Positions 8,039 through 15,977 of a DNA stretch of 50,650 bases are shown here, piece by piece. Each line of letters begins with the position of its first letter. Position 1 is the first letter of the stretch. Below the pieces are notes generated by a model. That model did no database searches. It was not told the DNA's origin and worked only from the letters and a program-made list of their open reading frames with translations. The translations under genes were made by a program, and so were the position numbers. The DNA is from Marmoricola sp. (GTDB lineage: Bacteria > Actinomycetota > Actinomycetes > Propionibacteriales > Nocardioidaceae), in the NCBI RefSeq assembly GCF_025965085.1, contig NZ_JAOPXP010000095.1, positions 1 to 50,650 on the forward strand. The letters run 5' to 3'.

Positions 8039-8800
8039 ATGTCCAGGACCCGCGTGCTCGCCGTCGCCAACCAGAAGGGCGGCGTCGCCAAGACCACTAC
8101 CGTCGCCTCGCTCGGTGCCGCACTCGCCGAGCAGGGCCAGAAGGTGCTGCTCGTCGACCTCGACCCGCAGGCCTGCCTGACCTTCAGCCTCGGGATCGAC
8201 CCCGAGGACCTTGACATGTCGGTCCACCACGTGCTCACCAAGGGGCTGGACCCGGCCGAGGTGATCATCGCCACCGACGACGGCGTCGACCTGCTGCCGG
8301 CCACGATCGAGCTGGCACGTGCCGAGGCCGACCTGCTCACCCGCACCGGACGCGAGTACGTCATCCGCACCGCGATCGAGGACACCGAGGGCTACGACTG
8401 GGTGCTGCTCGACTGCCCGCCCTCGCTCGGCGTGCTGACCGTGGCTGCCCTCACCGCGGCCACCGGCGTCCTGATCCCGCTCCAGTGCGAGACGCTGTCC
8501 CACCGCGGCGTGGGCCAGCTCCTGGACACCGTGCACGACGTCAAGCGCTTCACCAACCGCGACCTCGAGGTGTGGGGCGTGCTGCCGACGCTGTACGACG
8601 GTCGCACCAACCACGCCCGCACGGTGCTCGAGACGATCTCCGAGACCTACGACCTCGACGTCCTCGAGCCGCCCATCCCCAAGTCCATCCGGTTCGCCGA
8701 GGCGCCTGCGGCGGGACGGTCGATCCTGAAGACCTCGCGCTCCAACAAGGGCGCGCAGGCCTACCGCGACGTCGCCACAGGACTCCTGCGCAGGACCTGA
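8039..8800 (+). CDS. ParA/Soj family ATPase without a ParB partner
   Basis: The 253-residue protein has the deviant Walker A motif NQKGGVAKTTT (KGGxxKT at 13-19), LLVDLDPQACLT (Walker A'), and LLDCPPSLG as Walker B. The C-terminal EAPAAGRSIL segment is typical of Soj-type ATPases. Such proteins form ATP-dependent dimers on DNA and position chromosomes, plasmids or protein cargo. No parB or parS-like palindrome lies nearby, so this is an orphan, matching the position of the ParA-like gene near rhlE in M. tuberculosis. ATG 8039 is chosen over 8030 because CACAAT at 8026-8031 would be a -10 box 7 nt upstream. A 12-bp hairpin follows. Confidence 0.9.
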   Translation: MSRTRVLAVANQKGGVAKTTTVASLGAALAEQGQKVLLVDLDPQACLTFSLGIDPEDLDMSVHHVLTKGLDPAEVIIATDDGVDLLPATIELARAEADLLTRTGREYVIRTAIEDTEGYDWVLLDCPPSLGVLTVAALTAATGVLIPLQCETLSHRGVGQLLDTVHDVKRFTNRDLEVWGVLPTLYDGRTNHARTVLETISETYDLDVLEPPIPKSIRFAEAPAAGRSILKTSRSNKGAQAYRDVATGLLRRT

Positions 8801-8847
8801 TCGCCGGTCCAGCGCCACCGGCAGGCACTTCGGGCTGGGAAGCGGTG

Positions 8848-8876
8848 GTGGTCACCGTCCGGGAGACGGTGACCAC
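8848..8876. terminator. Bidirectional terminator between parA and DEAD helicase
   Basis: A perfect 12-bp stem is formed by GTGGTCACCGTC (8848-8859) and its complement (8865-8876), with the 5-nt loop CGGGA. It fills the gap between two convergent genes. T-tracts are lacking on both strands. Confidence 0.7.
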
Positions 8877-8880
8877 ACGA

Positions 8881-10353
8881 TCAGCTGCTCTCGCCTGCCG
8901 CCGCAGCGGGCTTGCCGCCGCGGGTGCGGCTGCGGCTGCGGTTGCGCTTGCGGGCGGGACGGTCTCCGGACTTCTCGTCGGTGGTCGCCGCCTGCTGGCG
9001 GTTGTCGCCGCCGCCGGCGGAGTCCTTCGACCCGCCCTGGCCACGACCGCGCCCGCCGCCGCCCTCGCCACGTCCGCCGCCGCCCTGGCCACGGCCACCG
9101 CTCTCGGGACGCGGCTTCCGCTCGACGGTGCCCTCCGGCACGATGCGGCCCTTGATGCCGGGGGCGATGCCCTGATCGTGCAGGAAGTGCTCGGAGCTGG
9201 AGTAGGTCTCGAGCGGCTCGTCGAACGGCAGGTCGAGGGCCTTGTTGATCATCTTCCAGCGGTGCAGGTCGGCCCAGTCGACGAAGGTGATCGCGATGCC
9301 GGTCGCTCCCGCGCGGCCGGTGCGGCCGATGCGGTGGACGTAGGTCTTCTCGTCCTCGGGGCAGGTGTAGTTCACGACGTGGGTGACCCCGGTGACGTCG
9401 ATGCCTCGGGCGGCGACGTCGGTGGCCACCAGCACCTGGAGCTTGCCCTCGCGGAACCTGGTCAGGGCACGCTCGCGCGCGGCCTGCGCCATGTCGCCGT
9501 GCAGCGGCGCCGAGTTGAAGCCGCGCTCCTCGAGGTCGTCGGCGATGCGCTGTGCCTGACGCTTGGTGCGGGTGAAGACGATCATCAGGTCAGCGCCCTC
9601 GGCCTGCAGCAGCCGCCCGATCATCTCGGGCTTGTCGAGGTCGTGGGCCTGGTAGATGAACTGCGCCGTCGCCGGGACCATCTGGTTGTCCTCGGCGGAC
9701 TCCGCACGGATGTTCATCGGGTGGCGCATGTGGGTGCGGGCGAGGGCCACGATGGCGGCCGGCATGGTGGCCGAGAACAGCATCGTCTGGCGGGTCTCGG
9801 GGGTCTGCTTCAGCAGGCGCTCCACGTCGGGCAGGAAGCCGAGGTCGAGCATCTCGTCGGCCTCGTCGAGGACGAGGGACTTCACGTGGGAGATGTCGAG
9901 CGCCCTGCGGTTCATCAGGTCGATGAGGCGGCCCGGCGTACCGACGACCACCTCGACACCCGATGCGAGCGCGTCGAGCTGCGGCTCGTAGGGGACTCCG
10001 CCGTAGACGGTGAGGACGCGGATGCCGCGGTCCTTGCCGGCCATCGTCAGGTCCTTGCTCACCTGGAGGGCGAGCTCACGGGTCGGGGCGACGACCAGGG
10101 CCTGGGGCTTGCCGGGAGCGGCGAGGTCGGCGAAGTCGGGGTCGTGCTGGGCCACGGCCCGCTGGAGCACCGGGATGCCGAAGGCGAGCGTCTTGCCAGT
10201 GCCGGTGCGGGCCTGACCGATGAGGTCGGTGCCCATCAGGGCGACCGAGAGGGTCATCTCCTGGATGGGGAAGGGGGTCACGATGTTGGCGCGCTCGAGC
10301 GCGTCCGCGATTTCGGGGAGTACCCCGAGCTCTCTGAAGGTAGTCAGGATCAT
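8881..10353 (-). CDS. DEAD/DEAH box RNA helicase (RhlE/CsdA type)
   Basis: The 490-residue protein has the full set of SF2 motifs in order: the Q-motif region TPFPIQEMTLS, ARTGTGKT (motif I), PTRELA (Ia), LDEADEMLDLGF (II), SATMP (III), ATDVAARGID (V) and HRIGRTGRAG (VI). The last 70 or so residues form a Gly/Arg-rich tail ending RNRSRSRTRGG, expected to bind RNA non-specifically. Role: ATP-dependent RNA unwinding in RNA decay or ribosome assembly. ATG 10353 (MILTTFRELG) fits the family start better than ATG 10377. The divergent ferritin-like gene next to it is a conserved actinobacterial pairing (rhlE/Rv3210c in M. tuberculosis). Confidence 0.92.
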   Translation of the reverse strand: MILTTFRELGVLPEIADALERANIVTPFPIQEMTLSVALMGTDLIGQARTGTGKTLAFGIPVLQRAVAQHDPDFADLAAPGKPQALVVAPTRELALQVSKDLTMAGKDRGIRVLTVYGGVPYEPQLDALASGVEVVVGTPGRLIDLMNRRALDISHVKSLVLDEADEMLDLGFLPDVERLLKQTPETRQTMLFSATMPAAIVALARTHMRHPMNIRAESAEDNQMVPATAQFIYQAHDLDKPEMIGRLLQAEGADLMIVFTRTKRQAQRIADDLEERGFNSAPLHGDMAQAARERALTRFREGKLQVLVATDVAARGIDVTGVTHVVNYTCPEDEKTYVHRIGRTGRAGATGIAITFVDWADLHRWKMINKALDLPFDEPLETYSSSEHFLHDQGIAPGIKGRIVPEGTVERKPRPESGGRGQGGGGRGEGGGGRGRGQGGSKDSAGGGDNRQQAATTDEKSGDRPARKRNRSRSRTRGGKPAAAAGESS

Positions 10354-10494
10354 GCCTGTTCTGTGCTGACTCACCAAGGCAAGTCGGATGGGTTCAAGTC
10401 TCGAATTCTCAACAGCGCTGGCGAGCCGCCCACAGTGTCTTCAAGGGGGCATCAAGCCTGCAGCCAACCTGAAGTCTATCGGTAGGCTGCCGAC

Positions 10495-11235
10495 ATGACC
10501 GAACCCTCGCCCCAGGACCCCTCCTACCTGCCCTTCGGTCAGCCCGGATCCGAGCACGATTCGGTCGCTTTCGACGACCCCGGCTACCGGGCGGCGGTGG
10601 TCGACCTGCTGGGCGCGATCACCTACGGCGAGATCTCTGCGTTCGAGCGTCTGGCCGACGACGCCAAGCTCGCCGTGGAGCTGCCGGACAAGCTCGCGCT
10701 GGCCAAGATGGCCACGGTCCAGTTCGGGCACGTCGAGCCGCTCCTGGAGCGCATCTCCACGCTCGGCGTGGACCCGATGGAGGCGATGGCCCCCTTCGTG
10801 AAGCCGTTCGACGTCTTCCACACCGCGACGGCGCCCAGCGACTGGCTCGAGGGCCTGATCAAGGCGTACGTCGGGGACGGGCTCGCCGCCGACTTCTACG
10901 TCGAGATCGCGCAGTACCTGGACGCCGGCACCAGGCAGCTGATCGTCGACTCGCTGGCCGATGCCGGCCACGCCGACTTCGTCGTCGACCGCGTGCGCCG
11001 CGCCATCGAGCAGGACCACCGCGTCGGGGGTCGCCTGGCCCTGTGGGGTCGGCGGCTGATGGGAGAGGCGCTCTCGCAGGCCCAGCGCGTCGCCGCCGAG
11101 CGCGACTCCCTGGCCGCGTTGCTCGCGGGGGGAGTCGACCGCCCGGGGATGGACCTCGCCGCCCTGTCGCGCATGTTCGGACGCCTCACCGAGAACCACG
11201 CGAAGCGCATGGCCGAGCTCGGCCTCGCCTCCTGA
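10495..11235 (+). CDS. Ferritin-like fold protein (Rv3210c/MiaE-like)
   Basis: The 246-residue protein is mostly helical. It has ITYGEISAFERLADDA at about 42-57 and FGHVEPLLERI, giving the E...ExxH-like pattern of ferritin-like four-helix bundles. It resembles the actinobacterial ferritin-like proteins adjacent to rhlE and is distantly like the tRNA hydroxylase MiaE. The iron ligands are incomplete by eye, so metal binding is not certain. The start is supported by TAGGCT at 10483-10488, 6 nt before ATG. It is transcribed away from the DEAD helicase; the conserved pairing suggests a link with RNA metabolism. Confidence 0.72.
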   Translation: MTEPSPQDPSYLPFGQPGSEHDSVAFDDPGYRAAVVDLLGAITYGEISAFERLADDAKLAVELPDKLALAKMATVQFGHVEPLLERISTLGVDPMEAMAPFVKPFDVFHTATAPSDWLEGLIKAYVGDGLAADFYVEIAQYLDAGTRQLIVDSLADAGHADFVVDRVRRAIEQDHRVGGRLALWGRRLMGEALSQAQRVAAERDSLAALLAGGVDRPGMDLAALSRMFGRLTENHAKRMAELGLAS

Positions 11236-11284
11236 CCCACCTGCCCCGACCGGTCCCGCAGTGGGGCAGTTCACACTCCAAGTA

Positions 11285-11320
11285 GTTGTTTGCGACAACC
11301 AACGGTTCTACAGTGGACAC
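11285..11320 (+). promoter_or_regulatory. Leaderless promoter and probable MarR operator
   Basis: TTGTTT at 11286-11291 (-35) and TACAGT at 11309-11314 (-10) are separated by 17 nt, with ATG 6 nt further on. The inverted repeat GTTGT-N5-ACAAC at 11285-11299 covers the -35 box. This arrangement suits autorepression by the MarR protein encoded directly downstream, with relief by a ligand. Confidence 0.65.
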
Positions 11321-11833
11321 ATGACCACCGCCAGCGTTGAGCGCCACCGCGCCGAGGCCGTCCAGGGTCTCTTCGACGGCCTCCTGCACGTCAGCCGCTC
11401 GTTGCGAGCGCGCTCGGGCGATTGGGGACACGCGGTCGGGGGGCTGAGCCGCGGGGACATCGCCACGCTCGGTGTCGTCGAGCGAGGGGACGGCATCCGC
11501 CCCGGGCGGATCGCCCAGACCCAGGGCGTGGACCCCTCCGTCGTCAGTCGCCAGCTCGCCACTCTCGACCGGCTCGGCCTGATCTCCCGGGGAACCGACC
11601 CCATGGACGGCCGCGCCGAGCTGATCGGCATCACCCACCTCGGTCGCGAGCAGCTCGTCGCTGCGCGCAGCAGCATGTGCGACGCACTCGCGAGACGTCT
11701 CACGGGCTGGGAGCCCGAGGAGATCGCCCGCGCCGCCTCCGTGATCGAGGACCTCGCCGACCTCCTGCAGGACACCCCGCACGACACCGAAGTGACCACC
11801 ATCCACGAAGACCGCAAGGAATCACATGTCTGA
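11321..11833 (+). CDS. MarR family transcriptional regulator
   Basis: The 170-residue winged-helix protein has SRGDIATLGVVER (helix 2 region), RIAQTQGVDPSVVSRQLATLDRLGLI (recognition helix, given as RIAQTQGVDPSVV and SRQLATLDRLGLI) and the wing RGTDPMDGRAELIGIT with the conserved DxR. The C-terminal helices form the dimer interface. Its 3' end overlaps the MFS transporter gene by 8 nt, so the two form an operon. The operator-like repeat over its promoter suggests it represses itself and the pump. Likely inducers are drugs or phenolic compounds, by analogy with MarR-MFS pairs. Confidence 0.9.
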   Translation: MTTASVERHRAEAVQGLFDGLLHVSRSLRARSGDWGHAVGGLSRGDIATLGVVERGDGIRPGRIAQTQGVDPSVVSRQLATLDRLGLISRGTDPMDGRAELIGITHLGREQLVAARSSMCDALARRLTGWEPEEIARAASVIEDLADLLQDTPHDTEVTTIHEDRKESHV

Positions 11834-13391
11834 GACGACGACCACGGCCCCGCCGACCGAGATGACCCACAAGCAGATCGTCGAGGTCCTCGTCGGACTG
11901 ATGTCGGCGCTGTTCGTGGCGATCGTCAGCGCGACGATCGTCTCCACGGCGCTGCCGACGATCATCGCCGACCTCGACGGCACCCAGACGCAGTACACCT
12001 GGGTCGTGACGGCCTCGCTGTTGGCGATGACGGTGACCAGCCCCATCTGGAGCAAGTTCTCCGACCTCTACAACAAGAAGCTCCTCGTCCAGCTCGCGAT
12101 CGTGATCTTCCTGGTCGGCTCGCTGGCGGCCGGCGCCGTGCAGAACGTCCCCGAGCTGCTGGCCGCCCGTGCGGTGCAGGGCCTGGGCATGGGTGGCCTC
12201 GTGTCGCTCGCCCAGTCGATCATCGGCTCGATCATCCCGCCGCGGCAGCGTGGCCGTTACAGCGGCTACCTCGCGGCCACGATGGCCGTCGCGACGGTCT
12301 CGGGCCCGCTGCTCGGCGGACTCGTCGTCGACACCCTCGGCTGGCGCTGGTGCTTCTGGGTGGCCGTGCCGTTCGCGCTTGCCGGGCTCGTCATGCTGCA
12401 GAAGTTCCTGCACCTCGACACCGTCCGCCGCGAGGTGAGGATCGACTACTGGGGTGCCCTGCTCATCACCATCGCCGCCAGCCTCCCGCTCATCTGGGTC
12501 TCGTTCGCCGGCAGCAGCTTTGCCTGGGCCTCGGTGCAGACCGCCGAGTTCCTCGGCGCCGCTCTCATCGCCCTCGTGCTGGCGATCGTCGTCGAGCGTC
12601 GCCACGTCGACCCGCTCGTGCCGCCGCGCATCGTGGTCGACCGGATCACAACGCTCTCCATCCTCGGCAGCATCGCCGTCGGTGTCGCCCAGTTCGGCGC
12701 CTCGGTGTTCCTGAGCCAGTACTTCCAGGTCGCCCGTGACCACACGCCGACCGAGGCCGGCCTGCTGATGCTGCCGCTCATCCTGGGCAACATGGTCGGT
12801 GCCACCGGATCCGGGCAGTACATCACCCGCACCGGCAGGTGGAAGGGCATCATGATCGTCGGCGCCGTCACGCTGATGGCCGGCCTGCTGCTGATGGGGA
12901 CCATCGACCACCTGACCCCGCTGTGGCACCTGAGCGCCTACATGGTGCTGATGGGACTCGGCACCGGTGCGCTGATGCAGAACCTCGTGCTGGTCGTGCA
13001 GAACACCGTCGACGTCACCGACGTCGGTGCCGCGAGCGGCGTGGTGAGCTTCTTCCGCTCGCTCGGCGGCACGATCGGTGTGGCGGCGCTCGGTGCGGTG
13101 CTGGCCAGCAACGTCTCGGGCAAGATCGCCGCCGGTCTGGCGCAGGCCGGCATCCCGACGGGCGGCGGCGGGAACGTCGGCTCCCTCGACCTCGGCAAGC
13201 TGCCGCCGGCGGTGGCCACGATCGTTCGCACGGCGTACGCCGACGCCACGGGACGCATCTTCCTGATCGCGGGGGTCATCGCCCTCGTCACGGTCGTGGC
13301 GGTCGCGCTGATGCCGGTCACCGAGCTGCGCACCACGATCCAGAAGGTCGAGGAGGAGCCCGTCGAGCAGCTCGAGGACGTCCTGGCCTGA
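11826..13391 (+). CDS. MFS drug transporter, DHA2 (14-helix, EmrB/QacA type)
   Basis: The 521-residue protein has about 14 hydrophobic segments. The first is near LFVAIVSATIVSTALPTI; motif A is KFSDLYNKK; motif C is GPLLGGLVVDTLGW. These mark the DHA2 family of proton-drug antiporters in the cytoplasmic membrane. The C-terminus is acidic (VEEEPVEQLEDVLA). It is co-transcribed with and overlaps the MarR gene, consistent with inducible efflux of toxic compounds. An 18-bp hairpin ends the operon. The substrate range is unknown. Confidence 0.92.
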   Translation: MSETTTTAPPTEMTHKQIVEVLVGLMSALFVAIVSATIVSTALPTIIADLDGTQTQYTWVVTASLLAMTVTSPIWSKFSDLYNKKLLVQLAIVIFLVGSLAAGAVQNVPELLAARAVQGLGMGGLVSLAQSIIGSIIPPRQRGRYSGYLAATMAVATVSGPLLGGLVVDTLGWRWCFWVAVPFALAGLVMLQKFLHLDTVRREVRIDYWGALLITIAASLPLIWVSFAGSSFAWASVQTAEFLGAALIALVLAIVVERRHVDPLVPPRIVVDRITTLSILGSIAVGVAQFGASVFLSQYFQVARDHTPTEAGLLMLPLILGNMVGATGSGQYITRTGRWKGIMIVGAVTLMAGLLLMGTIDHLTPLWHLSAYMVLMGLGTGALMQNLVLVVQNTVDVTDVGAASGVVSFFRSLGGTIGVAALGAVLASNVSGKIAAGLAQAGIPTGGGGNVGSLDLGKLPPAVATIVRTAYADATGRIFLIAGVIALVTVVAVALMPVTELRTTIQKVEEEPVEQLEDVLA

Positions 13392-13411
13392 GCCGCGTCC
13401 GCCTCGTGCAC

Positions 13412-13450
13412 GACGAAGGCCCCCATCCGTCACGGATGGGGGCCTTCGTC
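13412..13450. terminator. Strong bidirectional terminator (18-bp perfect stem)
   Basis: Bases 13412-13429 and 13433-13450 are perfect reverse complements around a 3-nt loop TCA. It separates the convergent MFS (+) and DUF3107 (-) genes. No long T-tract follows on either strand, but the stem is very stable. Confidence 0.8.
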
Positions 13451-13462
13451 ACGTCGTACGGG

Positions 13463-13684
13463 TCAGGAGCGGAATCCAACCTGGCCGCTGACGCTCGTCG
13501 AGATGTCGACGTAGGCCAGCTTGGCGCCCGGGACGACGACTCGGCGCCCCTTGCTGTCGGTGAGGGAGAGGAGCCCGCCCTCTTCGAGGGCGCCTGCCAC
13601 AGCCTTCTCGACGCCGTCGGCGTCGAGGGTGGTGTCGATGGTCAGCTCGCGGGTGACGTTCTGCACGCCGATCTTGACCTCCAT
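13463..13684 (-). CDS. DUF3107 family protein
   Basis: The 73-residue protein begins MEVKIGVQNVTRELTIDT and ends VDISTSVSGQVGFRS, the compact alpha/beta layout of the DUF3107 family (M. tuberculosis Rv3208A/TB9.4 is the best-known member). The function is not established. A strong ribosome-binding site, AGGAGG on the minus strand, lies just upstream of ATG. The gene is downstream of the TetR gene on the same strand, as in mycobacteria, with a gap of 108 nt between them. Confidence 0.88.
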   Translation of the reverse strand: MEVKIGVQNVTRELTIDTTLDADGVEKAVAGALEEGGLLSLTDSKGRRVVVPGAKLAYVDISTSVSGQVGFRS

Positions 13685-13792
13685 CGGGAGGACCTCCTAG
13701 TTGGACTCGGATCTTGCTCGTGGCAACTCTGTCAGAAGCCGCCTGAAGGACGGCAACTGCCCGCCGGGGCCGGCGCGGCCGGGGTTGGGCGC

Positions 13793-14488
13793 TCAGCGGG
13801 TCTCGTCGGTGCGGGGATAGCCGCGGATCCCGCGCCAGGCGAGACCCGAGATCAGCGTCGCCGCCTCGTCCTGGTTGAGGGCCCCGCCTTCCTGCAGCCA
13901 GAACCTGGCACTGACCTGCCCCATGCCGACCAGGGAGACCGCGAGGAGCTGGGAGGCCTCCTCGGGCAGGCCGGTGTCGTCGGCGATCACGTGGGCGATC
14001 AGCTTGGCGCACTCCACGGTGACCCGGTCGACGCGGGCGCGCACGGCCGGCTCGTTGGTGAGGTCGGACTCGAAGACGAGCCGGAAGGCGCCCTCTGCGC
14101 TGGAGACGTAGGCGTAGAAGGCGTGCATCGTGGCCGCCACGCGCTGCTTGTTGTCCTCGGTGGAGTCCAGGGCCTTGGCGCAGCTGGAGATGATCGTGTC
14201 GCACGACTGGTCGAGGAGTGCGAGGTAGAGCTCGAGCTTGCCCGGGAAGTGCTGGTAGAGCACCGGCTTGGAGACCCCCGCCCGTTCGGCGATGTCGTCC
14301 ATGGCCGCGGCGTGGTAGCCCTGTGCGACGAACACCTCCAGCGCCGACGTGAGCAGCTGGGCACGACGCGCGCGCCGGGGCAGGCGCACGCTCTTGGTGG
14401 CGCCCCCGCCGTTGGTGTCGTCGGTCACCGTGGCCTCGCTCCGGCCGGCGTTCCGGCGCTGCTGCCGGGGTTCTTCGAACGTGCTCAC
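13793..14488 (-). CDS. TetR family transcriptional regulator
   Basis: The 231-residue protein has a long disordered N-terminus, then the TetR DNA-binding domain: RRAQLLTSALEVFVAQGYHA, then MDDIAERAGVSKPVLYQHF with the helix-turn-helix. A helical C-terminal ligand domain with an Rv3208-like sequence follows. The GTG start at 14488 is supported by TAGGCT on the minus strand (14495-14500), 6 nt upstream. A palindrome over the -35 region (14512-14526) is a likely autoregulatory operator. The divergent moeZ gene may share this control region. The ligand is unknown. Confidence 0.88.
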   Translation of the reverse strand: MSTFEEPRQQRRNAGRSEATVTDDTNGGGATKSVRLPRRARRAQLLTSALEVFVAQGYHAAAMDDIAERAGVSKPVLYQHFPGKLELYLALLDQSCDTIISSCAKALDSTEDNKQRVAATMHAFYAYVSSAEGAFRLVFESDLTNEPAVRARVDRVTVECAKLIAHVIADDTGLPEEASQLLAVSLVGMGQVSARFWLQEGGALNQDEAATLISGLAWRGIRGYPRTDETR

Positions 14489-14494
14489 CGCAGC

Positions 14495-14526
14495 AGCCTA
14501 CAAGTAGCCGACGGACACACTGTCCG
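14495..14526 (-). promoter_or_regulatory. tetR promoter with candidate operator palindromes
   Basis: On the minus strand TAGGCT (14495-14500) is the -10 box. CGGACA-N3-TGTCCG at 14512-14526 is a perfect 6-bp-arm palindrome over the -35 position, and CTAC-AA-GTAG at 14498-14507 is a second small palindrome over the -10. Both suit TetR binding. Confidence 0.55.
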
Positions 14527-14647
14527 CATGCCGGGCAGCCCTCCGGAAGCGCTTGAAGGGGCAGGGAACATGGCAGGGAGCGATGGTGTTGCCCCCACGA
14601 CCGGCACCACGGTCACCGAATATCGCTACGCACGAGGAGAGCAAGCC

Positions 14648-15865
14648 GTGTCACTTCCCGCACTGGTCGAGCCGGCCGCAGAGCTGACCATCGACGAGGT
14701 CCGCCGCTACAGCCGGCACCTGATCATCCCCGACGTCGGCATGACCGGACAGAAGCGGTTGAAGAACGCGAAGGTGCTCGTCATCGGCGCCGGCGGCCTC
14801 GGCAGCCCGGCGCTGCTCTACCTGGCGGCAGCCGGTGTGGGCACCCTCGGCATCGCGGAGTTCGACGAGGTCGACGAGTCCAACCTGCAGCGCCAGATCA
14901 TCCACGGCCAGTCCGACATCGGGAAGCCGAAGGCGGTCTCTGCCCAGGAGTCGATCGCCGAGACCAACCCGCTCGTGAACGTGATCGTGCACAACGAGCG
15001 CCTCGACAACGACAACGTGCTCGAGATCTTCAAGGGCTACGACCTCATCGTCGACGGCACCGACAACTTCGCGACCCGCTACATGGTCAACGACGCGGCG
15101 TACTTCCTCGACATCCCCTACGTGTGGGGATCGATCTACCGCTTCGACGGCCAGGCGAGTGTCTTCTGGCCGACGCTGACCAAGGAGGACGGCTCCAGCG
15201 CCGACGCTCCCTGCTACCGCTGCCTCTACCCCGAGCCGCCGCCGCCCGGGATGGTGCCGAGCTGCGCCGAAGGTGGCGTGCTCGGCGTGCTGTGCGCGAG
15301 CATCGGCTCGATCCAGGTGAACGAGGCCATCAAGCTCCTCGCCGGCATCGGCGACCCCGCCGTCGGCAAGCTCGTCATCTACGACGCCCTCGAGCTGGAG
15401 TGGCGCACCCTGAAGGTGCGCAAGGATCCCAACTGCGCGCTGTGCGGCGAGAAGCCGACCGTCACCGGGCTGATCGACTACGAGACCTTCTGTGGTGCGG
15501 TGTCCGAGGAGGCCTCCGAGGCGGCTGCCGGCTCGACGATCTCCGTGACGACCCTCGAGCACATGCTCAAGGAGCGCGAGGAGGGCACCCGCGAGTTCAC
15601 GCTGGTCGACGTCCGCGAGCAGAACGAGTTCGAGATCAACCGCATCCCGGGCTCCGTGCTGATCCCCAAGGGCGAGTTCCTCAACGGCCACGCCTTCGAG
15701 CAGCTGCCGCAGGACAAGCCGGTGGTGCTGCACTGCAAGACCGGTGTGCGCTCGGCCGAGGCCCTCGCTGTCCTCAAGGGCGCGGGCTACGGCGACGCGG
15801 TGCACGTGGGTGGTGGGGTGGTCGCCTGGGTGAACCAGATCGACCCCTCGCAGCCTTCGTACTGA
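14648..15865 (+). CDS. moeZ: Adenylyltransferase/sulfurtransferase MoeZ
   Basis: The 405-residue protein has an E1-like ThiF/MoeB domain and a C-terminal rhodanese domain. Visible elements: VIGAGGLGSPALLYLAAAG (ATP-binding loop), the zinc pairs CYRC and CALC, the PSCAEGGVLG segment with the E1 cysteine, and the rhodanese loop LHCKTGVRS with its persulfide-forming Cys. MoeZ activates the C-terminal glycine of small sulfur carriers (MoaD, CysO) by adenylation and sulfurates it, feeding molybdopterin and cysteine synthesis. GTG 14648 is preceded by GAGGAGAG at 14636-14643. It lies divergent from tetR. The moaE gene at 39568 may use its MoaD product. Confidence 0.93.
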   Translation: MSLPALVEPAAELTIDEVRRYSRHLIIPDVGMTGQKRLKNAKVLVIGAGGLGSPALLYLAAAGVGTLGIAEFDEVDESNLQRQIIHGQSDIGKPKAVSAQESIAETNPLVNVIVHNERLDNDNVLEIFKGYDLIVDGTDNFATRYMVNDAAYFLDIPYVWGSIYRFDGQASVFWPTLTKEDGSSADAPCYRCLYPEPPPPGMVPSCAEGGVLGVLCASIGSIQVNEAIKLLAGIGDPAVGKLVIYDALELEWRTLKVRKDPNCALCGEKPTVTGLIDYETFCGAVSEEASEAAAGSTISVTTLEHMLKEREEGTREFTLVDVREQNEFEINRIPGSVLIPKGEFLNGHAFEQLPQDKPVVLHCKTGVRSAEALAVLKGAGYGDAVHVGGGVVAWVNQIDPSQPSY

Positions 15866-15916
15866 CCGGGTCTCGGGCTGGAGGGCCGCTCTTCGGCCCG
15901 GATGCGTAACCCCGGC

Positions 15917-15963
15917 CGATCTGTGGCGTTGAGCACGTGAACTCGCTCACACGCCACAGATCG
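15917..15963 (+). other. Long hairpin between moeZ and protease gene, abutting the RBS
   Basis: CGATCTGTGGCGT (15917-15929) pairs perfectly with 15951-15963. After a single bulged C the stem continues with TGAGC/GCTCA to a 10-nt loop. The 3' edge touches the ribosome-binding sequence GAAAGG (15963-15968) of the protease gene. It could end moeZ transcription, or act as a 5'-UTR structure that protects the protease mRNA or controls its translation. Confidence 0.6.
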
Positions 15964-15977
15964 AAAGGCACCCCTCC

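Noticed and set aside
8485-10485. Plus-strand open frame of 666 codons over parA and the DEAD helicase
   Set aside because: It runs antisense through the helicase motifs and out of frame through parA, with no family resemblance.
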